Shown one piece after another: positions 8,929-17,085 of a stretch of 64,000 bases of DNA. The stretch lies in NCBI RefSeq assembly GCF_050389775.1, contig NZ_CP177144.1, forward strand, positions 4,216,001-4,280,000, read 5' to 3'. The notes beneath the pieces were generated by a model. That model ran no database searches. It saw only the letters and a list, made by a program, of their open reading frames with translations, and was not told the DNA's origin. The position numbers and the translations under genes are program-made. The stretch is from Marinibacterium sp050389775 (GTDB lineage Bacteria; Pseudomonadota; Alphaproteobacteria; Rhodobacterales; Rhodobacteraceae). Every line of letters begins with the position of its first letter. Within the stretch, counting starts at the first letter, position 1.

Positions 8929-11757
8929 TTACGGGCTGGCCGCGCGGATCATGTGGGCCAGGTCGTCGGCGCGCGGATGGCTGGTCTGGGCGGCCCGGGC
9001 CAGCCAGTCCAGCGCCGCCGCGCGGTCGCGCGGGATGCCCAGGCCAAAGCCCATGGCAAAGCCCAGCTCGACCATGGCATCATCCTGTCCGGCCTCGGCG
9101 GCAACCTCCAGCCAGCGGGCCGAGCGCGCCAGGTCATCCGGCCCGCGCGCCGTGTCACGCAGGATCATGCCCATGGCAAAGGCCGCCCGGGCATCGCCGC
9201 TGTCGGCGCCGCGGCGAAAGACCTGGGCCAGATCGACCTGGCCGGCCACGATCTCGCGCACCTCGGGGCCGGCCTCGCGCCAGGCCGCAAAGGCCCAGGC
9301 CAGGTCATCGGCCTCCAGCCCGGCCACGATCTGGGCCGCGGCGGATTGCGGGGCATAGCTGGTCAGGTCGGGATCGCCGCTGAGCAGGAACAGCCGGCGA
9401 TGGGCCGTGTCCCGGCCCTCGGCCCGGGCCCGTTCGGCCACCGCCGGGGCATCGGGCGCCCGGCCGTCTTCGAACCGGCCCATCTGGGCGTCGGACAGGC
9501 GCAGCTTGGACAGCACGTTGCCGCCCTCGATGGCCAGCCCGACCTGGCGCCAATGGTAGGACATCGCCGGCTTGGCGCTCAGCGCATAGGCCTCGCCCAG
9601 CTCGTCGCTGTCCTTGGTCCCGCAGGTCATGACCGACACGGCCCGGTCGATGTAATCGTCCAGTCGGTGTTCGCTGATGTAGGGAATGGCAAACATCAGG
9701 GCCAGGAAATCGCCGCGCTCCTCGATGACCTCGGCAAATTCGGCATAGACCGCGCCCTGGGGAATGCGATCGGCCCTCAGCCGGGCCAGCAGGCGGATGG
9801 CCGCCCCCTCGCCCCGGTTGCCCGCCCGTGTCAGCAGGTCGACGATCTCGGCGGCGATCTCGGGGTCGCGGCCATTGTCCTCGACCAGCGCCACGGCCAG
9901 GTCGAGCGCCGTGGTCACGCCGTTGTTCAGATAGATCCGCCGGAAGAACTCGATGGCCTGGGCCCGTTCGGCCGGGCTGGTGGCCAGTTCGAACTGCAGC
10001 TCGGCAAAGGCTTCGAGGGCCTGGTCGGAATTGTCCAGCCGGTCGGCCCAGTAGCGCAGGGCGACCAGCGAGGGCATGCCCCCCGATTGCACCCGCTGGG
10101 CCTGGTTGGCGATGGCCATGGGCCGGCCGACAACGGCCTGCGACTGGATGTGGGCGATGGTTTCAGGGTCCTTGTAGGGATCCAGCGCGATCAGGTCGGT
10201 GGCCGAAATGCCCACCAGCCGGTGCGAGGTATCCGCGTAAGCCCGGGCCCAGTGGTCGGCCTCGTCCCGGCGCGGGGCATCGTTGAGCTGGCAGCGATAG
10301 AGCGCGTCGAGCCGGTTCATTGCCGTCGCCGCGCCATGGCGATCGACCGCGTCGAGCAGCAGCGCCTCGGCGCGCTGGACCTGCACGCTGTCGTCGCGGT
10401 AGCGGATCAGCCGCTGGGCCAGCTTCTGCTTGCCGTCCGGGTCGTCGCGCCGGGCGGCCTCTTCGAGCAGGGCAATGATGTCGGTCTCGGCGGCCCAGCG
10501 GCCCCGGCGCACGGCAACCTCGTCGGCCAGCCGGGTAAAGACATGGCCGGGCGCCTGCGGCAGGGTGGCGATTTCCTCGAGATATTGGAGGTACAGGCTG
10601 TCGTCGTCGGCCGTCTTGCCGTCGATGTTGATGTCGAGCTGCAGGAAGGGGATCAGCGACCGCGCCGCCCGGTTGCCCTCGGCGCTGGGGTTCTCGCCCA
10701 GGATCGCGGCCACGTCGCCGGGCGTGATCTGGCCGCTGGCCGCCAGCATGTCGGCCTCGGCCGCCGTCACGTTGCGGCCCAGCCCGACGGCCCGGCGCAG
10801 GTAATGTCGCAGCTCTGCCGTGTCCTTGCGCTCGGCCGGGGCGTTGAGATGGTATTCCACCACCCGCCAGGCCGCTTCGGCCCCGCCCAGGTCGGCGGCA
10901 AAGCGGCGCCAGGCCAGGGCGATCTCGGGGTTGAAGGCCACCAGCTCACCCTTGAGATATTCCTCGGCGATGCGCTCGGCCCGGCGGCAGACGCTGGGCG
11001 TCATCTCGCCCAGCATGCCCCCGAAGGCCATGGTCACCGTCAGGTCCAGCGGCGCGGCCCAGCCGTCGACCATGCGGCCCCGGGCCTGCATGCTGGCGAT
11101 CTCCAGCAGCGCCCCGGCATGGCCGCCATAGGCCGCATCGCGGATCATCTCCTGGGCCAGCGCCTCGTTGCGCGGCACGCCCAGGCCCATGCGGTAATAT
11201 TGCGCCAGCCTGACCAGGTGGTTGTTGGCCAGGGCCTCGCGGTTGCGTTCCAGCCCGGCCACCAGCCCCGAGGCCGCCAGCGCGTCGAACCGTTCGGCCC
11301 GCTGGTAGAGATTGATCCGCGCCAGGGTTTCCTCGACCCCGGCAAAGCCCGGGTCGAGCTGGGCCTTGCGGGTGATCAGGGCATTGATGAAATCGAAGTA
11401 AAGGACGGCGTCGCGGCGCTGGTAGGTCAGGATGTCACCCGACAGGAAGCGGATGCGCTGCGCATCGGTCAGCTCTTCCTCGCCGCCCTCGGTGGTCAGG
11501 TCGGTCTGGCCCGTGGGCGTGGACGTGCGGTTGCACAGGTCCTGCGGGGCCATGTCGGGCGGCAGGAACGCCAGCGGCAGAGGTAGCGGCCGGGCCTCGG
11601 CCGGGGCGGTCTGGGCCGTGGCCGGCCCAAGGGGCACCGTCATCCCGGGCAGCACCAGGGCCGTGGCCAGCAGCAGGGCGGCCACCGGCCGGGGCGCTGT
11701 GGCAGGGCGGACCAGCGGTCGGGACGTGGCGGGACGGCGGAACAGCGGTCGGATCAT
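8929..11757 (-). CDS. Very long periplasmic TPR/Sel1 repeat protein, AlgK-like scaffold
   Basis: A 942-residue secreted helical repeat protein. The signal peptide is long (about 49 residues, ending near ATAQTAPAEA) and has no lipobox Cys, unlike the AlgK lipoprotein. Sel1-type repeats are clearest at about 170-215 (YYRMGLGVPRNEALAQEM, AYGGHAGALLEIA) and at the C-terminus (RRGADSGDARAAFAMGMI, ARWLEVAAEAGQDDAMVELG, LGIPRDRAAALDWLARAA). Position in the operon next to algX suggests it replaces AlgK, which in Pseudomonas (about 475 residues) joins the periplasmic complex to the porin AlgE. It is roughly twice as long, and no AlgE gene is present, so it may do more than AlgK. Naming it AlgK is inference from repeats and context. 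Confidence 0.72.
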   Translation of the reverse strand: MIRPLFRRPATSRPLVRPATAPRPVAALLLATALVLPGMTVPLGPATAQTAPAEARPLPLPLAFLPPDMAPQDLCNRTSTPTGQTDLTTEGGEEELTDAQRIRFLSGDILTYQRRDAVLYFDFINALITRKAQLDPGFAGVEETLARINLYQRAERFDALAASGLVAGLERNREALANNHLVRLAQYYRMGLGVPRNEALAQEMIRDAAYGGHAGALLEIASMQARGRMVDGWAAPLDLTVTMAFGGMLGEMTPSVCRRAERIAEEYLKGELVAFNPEIALAWRRFAADLGGAEAAWRVVEYHLNAPAERKDTAELRHYLRRAVGLGRNVTAAEADMLAASGQITPGDVAAILGENPSAEGNRAARSLIPFLQLDINIDGKTADDDSLYLQYLEEIATLPQAPGHVFTRLADEVAVRRGRWAAETDIIALLEEAARRDDPDGKQKLAQRLIRYRDDSVQVQRAEALLLDAVDRHGAATAMNRLDALYRCQLNDAPRRDEADHWARAYADTSHRLVGISATDLIALDPYKDPETIAHIQSQAVVGRPMAIANQAQRVQSGGMPSLVALRYWADRLDNSDQALEAFAELQFELATSPAERAQAIEFFRRIYLNNGVTTALDLAVALVEDNGRDPEIAAEIVDLLTRAGNRGEGAAIRLLARLRADRIPQGAVYAEFAEVIEERGDFLALMFAIPYISEHRLDDYIDRAVSVMTCGTKDSDELGEAYALSAKPAMSYHWRQVGLAIEGGNVLSKLRLSDAQMGRFEDGRAPDAPAVAERARAEGRDTAHRRLFLLSGDPDLTSYAPQSAAAQIVAGLEADDLAWAFAAWREAGPEVREIVAGQVDLAQVFRRGADSGDARAAFAMGMILRDTARGPDDLARSARWLEVAAEAGQDDAMVELGFAMGFGLGIPRDRAAALDWLARAAQTSHPRADDLAHMIRAASP

Positions 11758-11760
11758 GGC

Positions 11761-13152
11761 TCAGATCTCCTCGCAGAGGGTCAGGCGCGGCTGGCCGCCG
11801 ATCGGCCCGTCGGTCACGATGTCGACGCGCGCCGCGCCTTCGGGCCAGAGCCCCGACAGGGGCATGGCCACCCGTGCGGTGGGCGCCTGGCGCGGATGGC
11901 GTTCGACAATGCGCGCGCGGGTTTCGCCGCGCACCGAGGTAAAGCGGAATTCCACCCGGTCCAGCGCCCGCCCGCCTGTGTCGAGCAACAGCGCGCCATG
12001 GCGCACCGGGCCGGACAGCTCGGCATAGACATTGCCGTCGCGGGCCTGCGACAGCGGCAGGTTCAGCCCGCAGGTCGCCGGCGCCCCGGCCAGGGTGATC
12101 AGCTCGTCCATCGGCCGGGCCCCATGACGGCCCAGGTTCAGCCAGACCGGGTTGGCCCAGACCAGCACCCGGGGCCGTTCGGCCGCAAAGGCCGCCGACC
12201 CCATGTAGGACGAGATCGCCCCGAAGGCATCGGCCAGGCGGTCCTCGCCCGGCACCATCGCCGCGGCCACGCCCATCCGCGCCTCGGCCGCCAGGAAGCT
12301 GGCCAGGCCCAGGGCCGGGTCGACGGCAATCTCGGTGCCCACGACAACCACCGGCGCGGCCTGGCCCAGCGGGCTGTTCGCCGTACCATGTCCAGTGCCA
12401 TGGCCCGTGCCGATTGCCGCGGGCAGCAACACGCCCCCGCGCGTGGCCTCGATGATCGGCAGGCGCACGTCGGGCAGTTCGGCCACACAGCTGGATTGCA
12501 GGCGCATGCGCATGGCCGAAGGCAGCACGATCTCGCCCCTGCGGGTCACCTGCCAATCCTCGTCGGCGCTGTCGGCCATGACGGGCAGCGCGCGGATCTG
12601 CGCCGCGATGGCCAGGGCCAGGGCCTCGGCCCCGTCGGGGGTCAGCCGCGGATCGGCCTGGAACACCGGGTCCGCGCCGCGCAGGGCCTGCTGGCGCAGG
12701 GCCAGCCGGGCGTCGATGGCAGTGACACCGGCCTCGTCCAGCCGGCGCAACATCTCGCCATAGACCGACGCGGCGATCTCGGGGTCATAGCCCATGCGCA
12801 CGGCCGAAGGCGGCACACGGTCGGGCATGGTCAGCGACTTGCTCGGCACCGGCACATAGATCAGCCGGGTGCCCTGTTCGGCCAGCCGGGCCGACAGCCG
12901 GGCCAGCTGGTCGATGCCCTGGTCGCCGATCCAGTGATAGCTGCTCAGGTCGGGGCCGAACCGGAAGAACATGCCCCCCGCGCCCTCGACGCTGGCCTGG
13001 GCGCCGGCCGTCAGGATGTCGCCACAGCCATAGCCGTCATCGGCCCGCGCCGCGCCGGCCCCCGCGCCAAGGCCCATGGCCGCGGCCAACAGCGCCGCCA
13101 GCCCGGCGCCCCCGCGCCGTCCTCTGCCCTTTCTCAAGGTCTTGCCCGTCAT
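11761..13152 (-). CDS. algX: AlgX/AlgJ-type SGNH protein without catalytic His and Ser
   Basis: A 463-residue periplasmic protein. The start at 13152 follows AAGGTGGGG; an ATG ten codons upstream has a weaker site. The signal peptide ends near ARADDG. The AlgX N-terminal fold is recognisable: LIYVPVPSKSLTMPDRVP, the block DPRLTPDGAEALA, the region GTEIAVDPALGLASFL, and a C-terminal beta-rich module that corresponds to the alginate-binding domain. In active AlgX the blocks read DTHWTPDGA and GTSYS and provide Asp, His and Ser of the acetyltransferase triad. Here Asp167 stays, His becomes Arg169 and Ser becomes Glu274. A GTGHGTGHGT repeat at about 258-268 is an odd insertion. Likely a polymer-binding pseudoenzyme in the secretion complex. 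Confidence 0.8.
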   Translation of the reverse strand: MTGKTLRKGRGRRGGAGLAALLAAAMGLGAGAGAARADDGYGCGDILTAGAQASVEGAGGMFFRFGPDLSSYHWIGDQGIDQLARLSARLAEQGTRLIYVPVPSKSLTMPDRVPPSAVRMGYDPEIAASVYGEMLRRLDEAGVTAIDARLALRQQALRGADPVFQADPRLTPDGAEALALAIAAQIRALPVMADSADEDWQVTRRGEIVLPSAMRMRLQSSCVAELPDVRLPIIEATRGGVLLPAAIGTGHGTGHGTANSPLGQAAPVVVVGTEIAVDPALGLASFLAAEARMGVAAAMVPGEDRLADAFGAISSYMGSAAFAAERPRVLVWANPVWLNLGRHGARPMDELITLAGAPATCGLNLPLSQARDGNVYAELSGPVRHGALLLDTGGRALDRVEFRFTSVRGETRARIVERHPRQAPTARVAMPLSGLWPEGAARVDIVTDGPIGGQPRLTLCEEI

Positions 13153-13229
13153 CTGCCCCACCTTTTTCTGGGCCGGCGGCATCTTGTCTTGCCTGTGCGC
13201 CGCTCGGCCGGGAAGTCAGTCCTGTTCTT

Positions 13230-14015
13230 CTATTCCATGCCGTAACGCTGCTCCATCAGCGTCAGCAGGTTCTCGGCCGTCGCCCGGGCGGCCAGGCTGT
13301 CGGCCCGGGCCGCCTGTTCCAGCAACCGGCGCGCCTCGGCCGTCTCGTCCGGGGTCATGCCCCCGCTCACGCCCTTTTCCAGTAGCGCCAGCGCCATGCG
13401 CAGTTCCAGCCGGCCGTCGGCATTCTGCCCGGCCTGTTCGATCATCCGGGTGCGGGTCTTGTCCGACAGCGCGCCGAACAGCCTGCCCTCGCCGTTGAAC
13501 TCGGCCACGGCGTCCAGCGCCATGGTGTTGCCGCCCCAGGCTTGGCCGTAGAGCACCGAGATATACTTGCGCACCCGCGCTTCCGGCTCGCTGGCCGGGT
13601 CCAGTTGGCGCATGGCCGCGATCATGTCCGGCAGGGTCCAGATCCGGCCGGTGCCCACGGCGATCGCGGCGTAATAGGCAATGTCGGACGGCCGGGCACC
13701 GTCCTGGCCGATCAGCACCCGCGCATAGCGCTGCGCGGCCAGCCCGTCGCCCAGGTCGGCCAGCTCGCGCAGGGCGGCGGGCGGCAGGGCAATGCCGTCA
13801 TGCATCTGGCGGCGCAACTCGCGCAGGCGGGCCGTCGGCACCTGGCGCATAGAACGCACGCCGGGGGTGATCACGACCGACACCTGGCGATCCTCGGCGC
13901 TGTCGGCCAGCGGCACGGGAATGGTCTGGGCCGTTGTGCCCACCGGAACGGCCAGGGCAAGGGCACTCAGGGCAAGGGCCGGCAGGACGGCCCTGGTGAA
14001 CAGGCGTTGCATCAT
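13230..14015 (-). CDS. Periplasmic Sel1/TPR-like helical protein of the alginate-like operon
   Basis: A 261-residue protein with a cleavable signal peptide (ends near TTAQT). The mature part is helical and has Sel1-like stretches: AAQRYARVLIGQDGARPSD and YYAAIAVGTGRIWTLPDMIA near residues 92-135, and AEARRLLEQAARADSLAARA near the C-terminus. The ATG at 14015 overlaps the algG stop in an ATGATG arrangement and has AAGGA in front, so translation is coupled. No close family was recognised. With the 942-residue repeat protein encoded two genes downstream it may form the periplasmic scaffold that in Pseudomonas is built by AlgK alone. Confidence 0.75.
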   Translation of the reverse strand: MMQRLFTRAVLPALALSALALAVPVGTTAQTIPVPLADSAEDRQVSVVITPGVRSMRQVPTARLRELRRQMHDGIALPPAALRELADLGDGLAAQRYARVLIGQDGARPSDIAYYAAIAVGTGRIWTLPDMIAAMRQLDPASEPEARVRKYISVLYGQAWGGNTMALDAVAEFNGEGRLFGALSDKTRTRMIEQAGQNADGRLELRMALALLEKGVSGGMTPDETAEARRLLEQAARADSLAARATAENLLTLMEQRYGME

Positions 14016-15586
14016 TGTCCTTCTCCGCCGCAGACGCCGGGCATCTGCGGCACGTCGGCCCGGCCGCCGGCGGTCAGCAGCACCGGTTCGCGGCCCTTGA
14101 GATCGCGGGCCACCACGGCATTGACCGGCACCAGGTCGCCGCTGACCAGCCGGGGCATCTGGCCGGTCAGGTCGTTGCCCATCAGCACGATCCGCTGCGC
14201 CGTGGCCGTGGCCAGCCCCTCGCCGTTGCCGGCCAGGATGTTGTGGGTCAGGTGGGTGACCGCGCCCTGCGGCTGGCCGGAAATCCAGATCGCCGAACTG
14301 TGCGATCCGCTGATCAGGTTGCGATGGACCAGCGTGCCCCGGCTCTCGCGCACCTCGATTCCCTTCTGGCGCCCGTCCAGGGCGATGTTCATGGCCACGT
14401 GGCCGCAGGATGTGCGCAGGAACTTGATCGCCGCGCCCTCGCGCCGCCAGATCACGTTGCCCACCACGCGCACCCGGTCGCTGCCCTGGCCGATCAGGAT
14501 GCCCGCCCGGCGCCCGCCCAGCAGCATGTTGCCCGACAACACCGCGTCGCCGGTGCCGTCCAGCAGGCGGATGGAATTGGTCGGCGCGCTGCCGTGGAAC
14601 AGGTTGCCCTGCACCCGTGCGCCGGGCGCCCGCGACAGGCGCAGGGCATTGTCGCGCACGTCGTGGAACCGGTTGTCCAGAACCCGCGCCCCCGGCGTGC
14701 CACTCAGTGCCAGCGACACCACCCGGTCCAGCCGGCTGCGTTCCACCCGGCTGATGCCCAGCGGCCGCATGAAGGGATGCGCCGCAACCGACACGCCCGA
14801 GAACTTCTCGGTCCAGCCAAAGCCCAGCCCGTGGACCGAGCTGTCTTCCATGATCAGCCGGCCGCCGCCGGCGACGGTCAGGAAGGGCACGAATTCGGTG
14901 CTGTGCGGATTGGCCCCGCCGGTCACGCTCAGCTCGGTGCCGCGGATCTCGACCTGGCCCAGGCTGATGACAAAGGCCCCGCCCGGACGGCTGAGGGCCA
15001 GCCGGGTGCCCGGGTCGAGCCGCAGCAGCGTGTCCTCTTCCAGGACCACCGGCCGCACCAGCACCACGCCCCCGCCGCCGCCCGGGGCGGATACCCCGCC
15101 GGGCGCGGCCGGGCGCAGGGCGCCGGCGGCCTGCAGGTCGGCCAGGGTCACGATGCCCGACCGGAAGGACAGGACCTGGCTGTCGGCCCCGCCCGGGGCG
15201 GCCAGCACGTCGCCGTTGTCCTCGTCGGAATAGCTCTGGCTCAGGATGGCCAGGGGCAGGCGCAGATCGCTGGTCCCGGCCATGGCCGGGCGGTCGGGCA
15301 CCGTCAGGCGCACCGGGCGTTCGGGCGTGGCGATCCGTTCCTCGGCCGCCAGCTGGCCCGACAGGTGATCCAGCCCGTGGCGCGTCAGCAGGTCCGACAG
15401 CGACCGGCCCGCGGCATGGGTGTCGCGGGACAGCGCGCTGTCGAGCGCCCCAAGCCGGGCGCGCAGGTCATCGACCCGCGCCCCGGTCCGGTTGCCGGTC
15501 GCAGCCGCAAGCGGCAGGGCCGCCGCCAGGGACAGCGCCGTTGCCAGCGCCGCCCACAGGGTCCCTGCCCGCCCGGCCCTAGCCAT
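14012..15586 (-). CDS. algG: AlgG-type right-handed beta-helix protein without the DPHD motif
   Basis: A 524-residue periplasmic beta-helix protein related to mannuronan C5-epimerase AlgG, which turns mannuronate to guluronate in the nascent chain. Matches to AlgG include the pre-helix segment LRLDPGTRLALSRPGGAF, then EFVPFLTVAGG, DSSVHGLGFGW, and a run of short Asn-containing coils (VLDNRFHDV, VQGNLFHG, LSGNMLLGG, VVGNVIWR). Where AlgG reads YGIDPHDRS between two such coils, this protein reads ALRLSRAPG (about residues 314-322), and no DPHD occurs anywhere. Epimerisation is therefore not expected. The start codon overlaps the algA stop by 8 bases. AlgG is also needed structurally to protect alginate in Pseudomonas, a role this protein could retain. 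Confidence 0.82.
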   Translation of the reverse strand: MARAGRAGTLWAALATALSLAAALPLAAATGNRTGARVDDLRARLGALDSALSRDTHAAGRSLSDLLTRHGLDHLSGQLAAEERIATPERPVRLTVPDRPAMAGTSDLRLPLAILSQSYSDEDNGDVLAAPGGADSQVLSFRSGIVTLADLQAAGALRPAAPGGVSAPGGGGGVVLVRPVVLEEDTLLRLDPGTRLALSRPGGAFVISLGQVEIRGTELSVTGGANPHSTEFVPFLTVAGGGRLIMEDSSVHGLGFGWTEKFSGVSVAAHPFMRPLGISRVERSRLDRVVSLALSGTPGARVLDNRFHDVRDNALRLSRAPGARVQGNLFHGSAPTNSIRLLDGTGDAVLSGNMLLGGRRAGILIGQGSDRVRVVGNVIWRREGAAIKFLRTSCGHVAMNIALDGRQKGIEVRESRGTLVHRNLISGSHSSAIWISGQPQGAVTHLTHNILAGNGEGLATATAQRIVLMGNDLTGQMPRLVSGDLVPVNAVVARDLKGREPVLLTAGGRADVPQMPGVCGGEGQ

Positions 15587-17072
15587 GACCGACGACGGTC
15601 AGGGCCGGATCGGCCACCGCGCCCGGCATGGCCGGGCCGCGCGTCTCGACATTGACGTAGAGCAGCTCGACCTGCATGTCGCCGGCGTTCTCGACCCGGA
15701 TCGGGCCGTTGGCATCGCCATAGATCCGGCCGCCTTCGGACACCGTCTTGGACCAGCCGGCCCCGGTGACATGGACCGTGCCATGCACGATGATCACCTG
15801 GCGCGTGGCCGGGCCGGCCGGCAGGTCCAGCGCCTGGCCCACGGCGATCTCGCCCATTCCCAGGTTGAACCGGTCCGATTGCAGTGCCGCGGCCCCGGTG
15901 TCGGTGGCCACGTCCAGCGTGATCGGCGCGACCGGCGGGACGATCTCGGCATGGCGCTCGGTCTCGGGCCGGGCCTGGGCCTTGAGCGTCTCGACGATGT
16001 GCTTGACGTTCTGGGTGGCATCCATGTGGGCCACCAGCAAGGCGTCGGGCGTGTCGATCACCACGACATCGGACAGGCCGACGACACTGACCAGCCGGGT
16101 ATCGGCCCGCACCATCGTCTGCGACGCGCCATGGGTGACCACGTCGCCCTGCAACACGTTGCCGTTGCGGTCGCGCGGCGAGATCTCGTACATCGCCCGC
16201 CACGAGCCGACATCGTCCCAGGCCACGTCGAGCGGCGCCAGGGCAATGCGATCGGTGCGTTCGAACACCGCCTGTTCGGTCGGCTGCTTGGCCGCCATGC
16301 GGAAGGAATCGCCTTCCAGGAAGACCCCGTCCCTGGTCCGCTCGGCCTTGTCCAGCGCGGCGGCCACATGGCCGTGGGTTGCCGGGTCGAACCGGGCATA
16401 TTCGGCGTCGATCGTGGCCGCGGCGAACATCGACAGGCCCGAGGCCCAATAGGCTCCGCCGCTGGCGATCAGCTTCTCGGCCTCGGCGGCGGGCGGTTTC
16501 TCGACAAAGCTGCCGACCTTGCGCAGCACGCCCTGGCCGTCATCCTCGGCCTCCAGCGCGCCGGCATCGATGATGTAGCCAAAGCCCGTCTCGGCATAGC
16601 GCGGCGCGATCCCGAAGGTGACGATCCGTCCTGCCCTTGCCCCCGCAAGGCAGGATACGATCGTCCGCGTCAGCGGCCCTTCGATCACGTGATCGGCCGG
16701 GATCACGACGACCACGGCCTCGGGATCCTCTTCCATCAGCAGCCGCGCGGCGGCCAGGACGGCCGGCCCGGTGTTGCGCCCCATCGGTTCGCACAGGATG
16801 CGCCCGCCCGACTGGATCTCGCGCAGCTGGCGCGCCACGGTGCCCCGGTGCTGGGCGCCGGTGACGATGCAGGGCTCGTGGTACTGCGCCCCCCGGTGCC
16901 GCTGCACGGCGGCCTGGAAGAACGTCAGGCTGTCCGGCCCGCTGATCCGCTGGAACTGCTTCGGGCTGGCCGTGCGCGACAGCGGCCACAGCCGCGTACC
17001 GGTCCCGCCGCAGATGATCAGCGGATAGATGCGACCCGGCGGGGCATTGGACTGGGCAAGGTCTTGGGACAT
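15579..17072 (-). CDS. algA: Mannose-1-phosphate guanylyltransferase with degenerate isomerase (cupin) half
   Basis: AlgA/ManC-type protein of 497 residues that makes GDP-mannose from mannose-1-phosphate and GTP. The nucleotidyltransferase half is intact: GGTGTRLWPLSR at about 20-31, PMGRNTGPAVLAAA, VVIPADHVI, TGFGYI and FVEKPP. In bifunctional enzymes the C-terminal cupin is a mannose-6-phosphate isomerase whose metal site reads LSLQxHxHRxEHW. Here that place reads LDLPAGPATRQVIIVHG (near residue 418) with none of the His/Glu ligands, so isomerase activity is unlikely and fructose-6-phosphate to mannose-6-phosphate must be done elsewhere. The start at 17072 has GAGGAG 9 bases upstream; the frame continues upstream without support. 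Confidence 0.9.
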   Translation of the reverse strand: MSQDLAQSNAPPGRIYPLIICGGTGTRLWPLSRTASPKQFQRISGPDSLTFFQAAVQRHRGAQYHEPCIVTGAQHRGTVARQLREIQSGGRILCEPMGRNTGPAVLAAARLLMEEDPEAVVVVIPADHVIEGPLTRTIVSCLAGARAGRIVTFGIAPRYAETGFGYIIDAGALEAEDDGQGVLRKVGSFVEKPPAAEAEKLIASGGAYWASGLSMFAAATIDAEYARFDPATHGHVAAALDKAERTRDGVFLEGDSFRMAAKQPTEQAVFERTDRIALAPLDVAWDDVGSWRAMYEISPRDRNGNVLQGDVVTHGASQTMVRADTRLVSVVGLSDVVVIDTPDALLVAHMDATQNVKHIVETLKAQARPETERHAEIVPPVAPITLDVATDTGAAALQSDRFNLGMGEIAVGQALDLPAGPATRQVIIVHGTVHVTGAGWSKTVSEGGRIYGDANGPIRVENAGDMQVELLYVNVETRGPAMPGAVADPALTVVGHG

Positions 17073-17085
17073 GGGGGGCAGCTCC

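Noticed and set aside
7981..11586. A 1201-codon plus-strand open frame opposite the AlgK-like and AlgL-like genes
   Set aside because: It is Gly/Arg/Gln/His rich, lacks a ribosome site and known motifs, and is explained by the high third-position GC of the minus-strand genes.
8929..11757. Hidden AlgE porin fused to the AlgK-like protein
   Set aside because: The whole mature sequence reads as helical repeats; no alternating amphipathic beta strands or terminal aromatic residue were seen.
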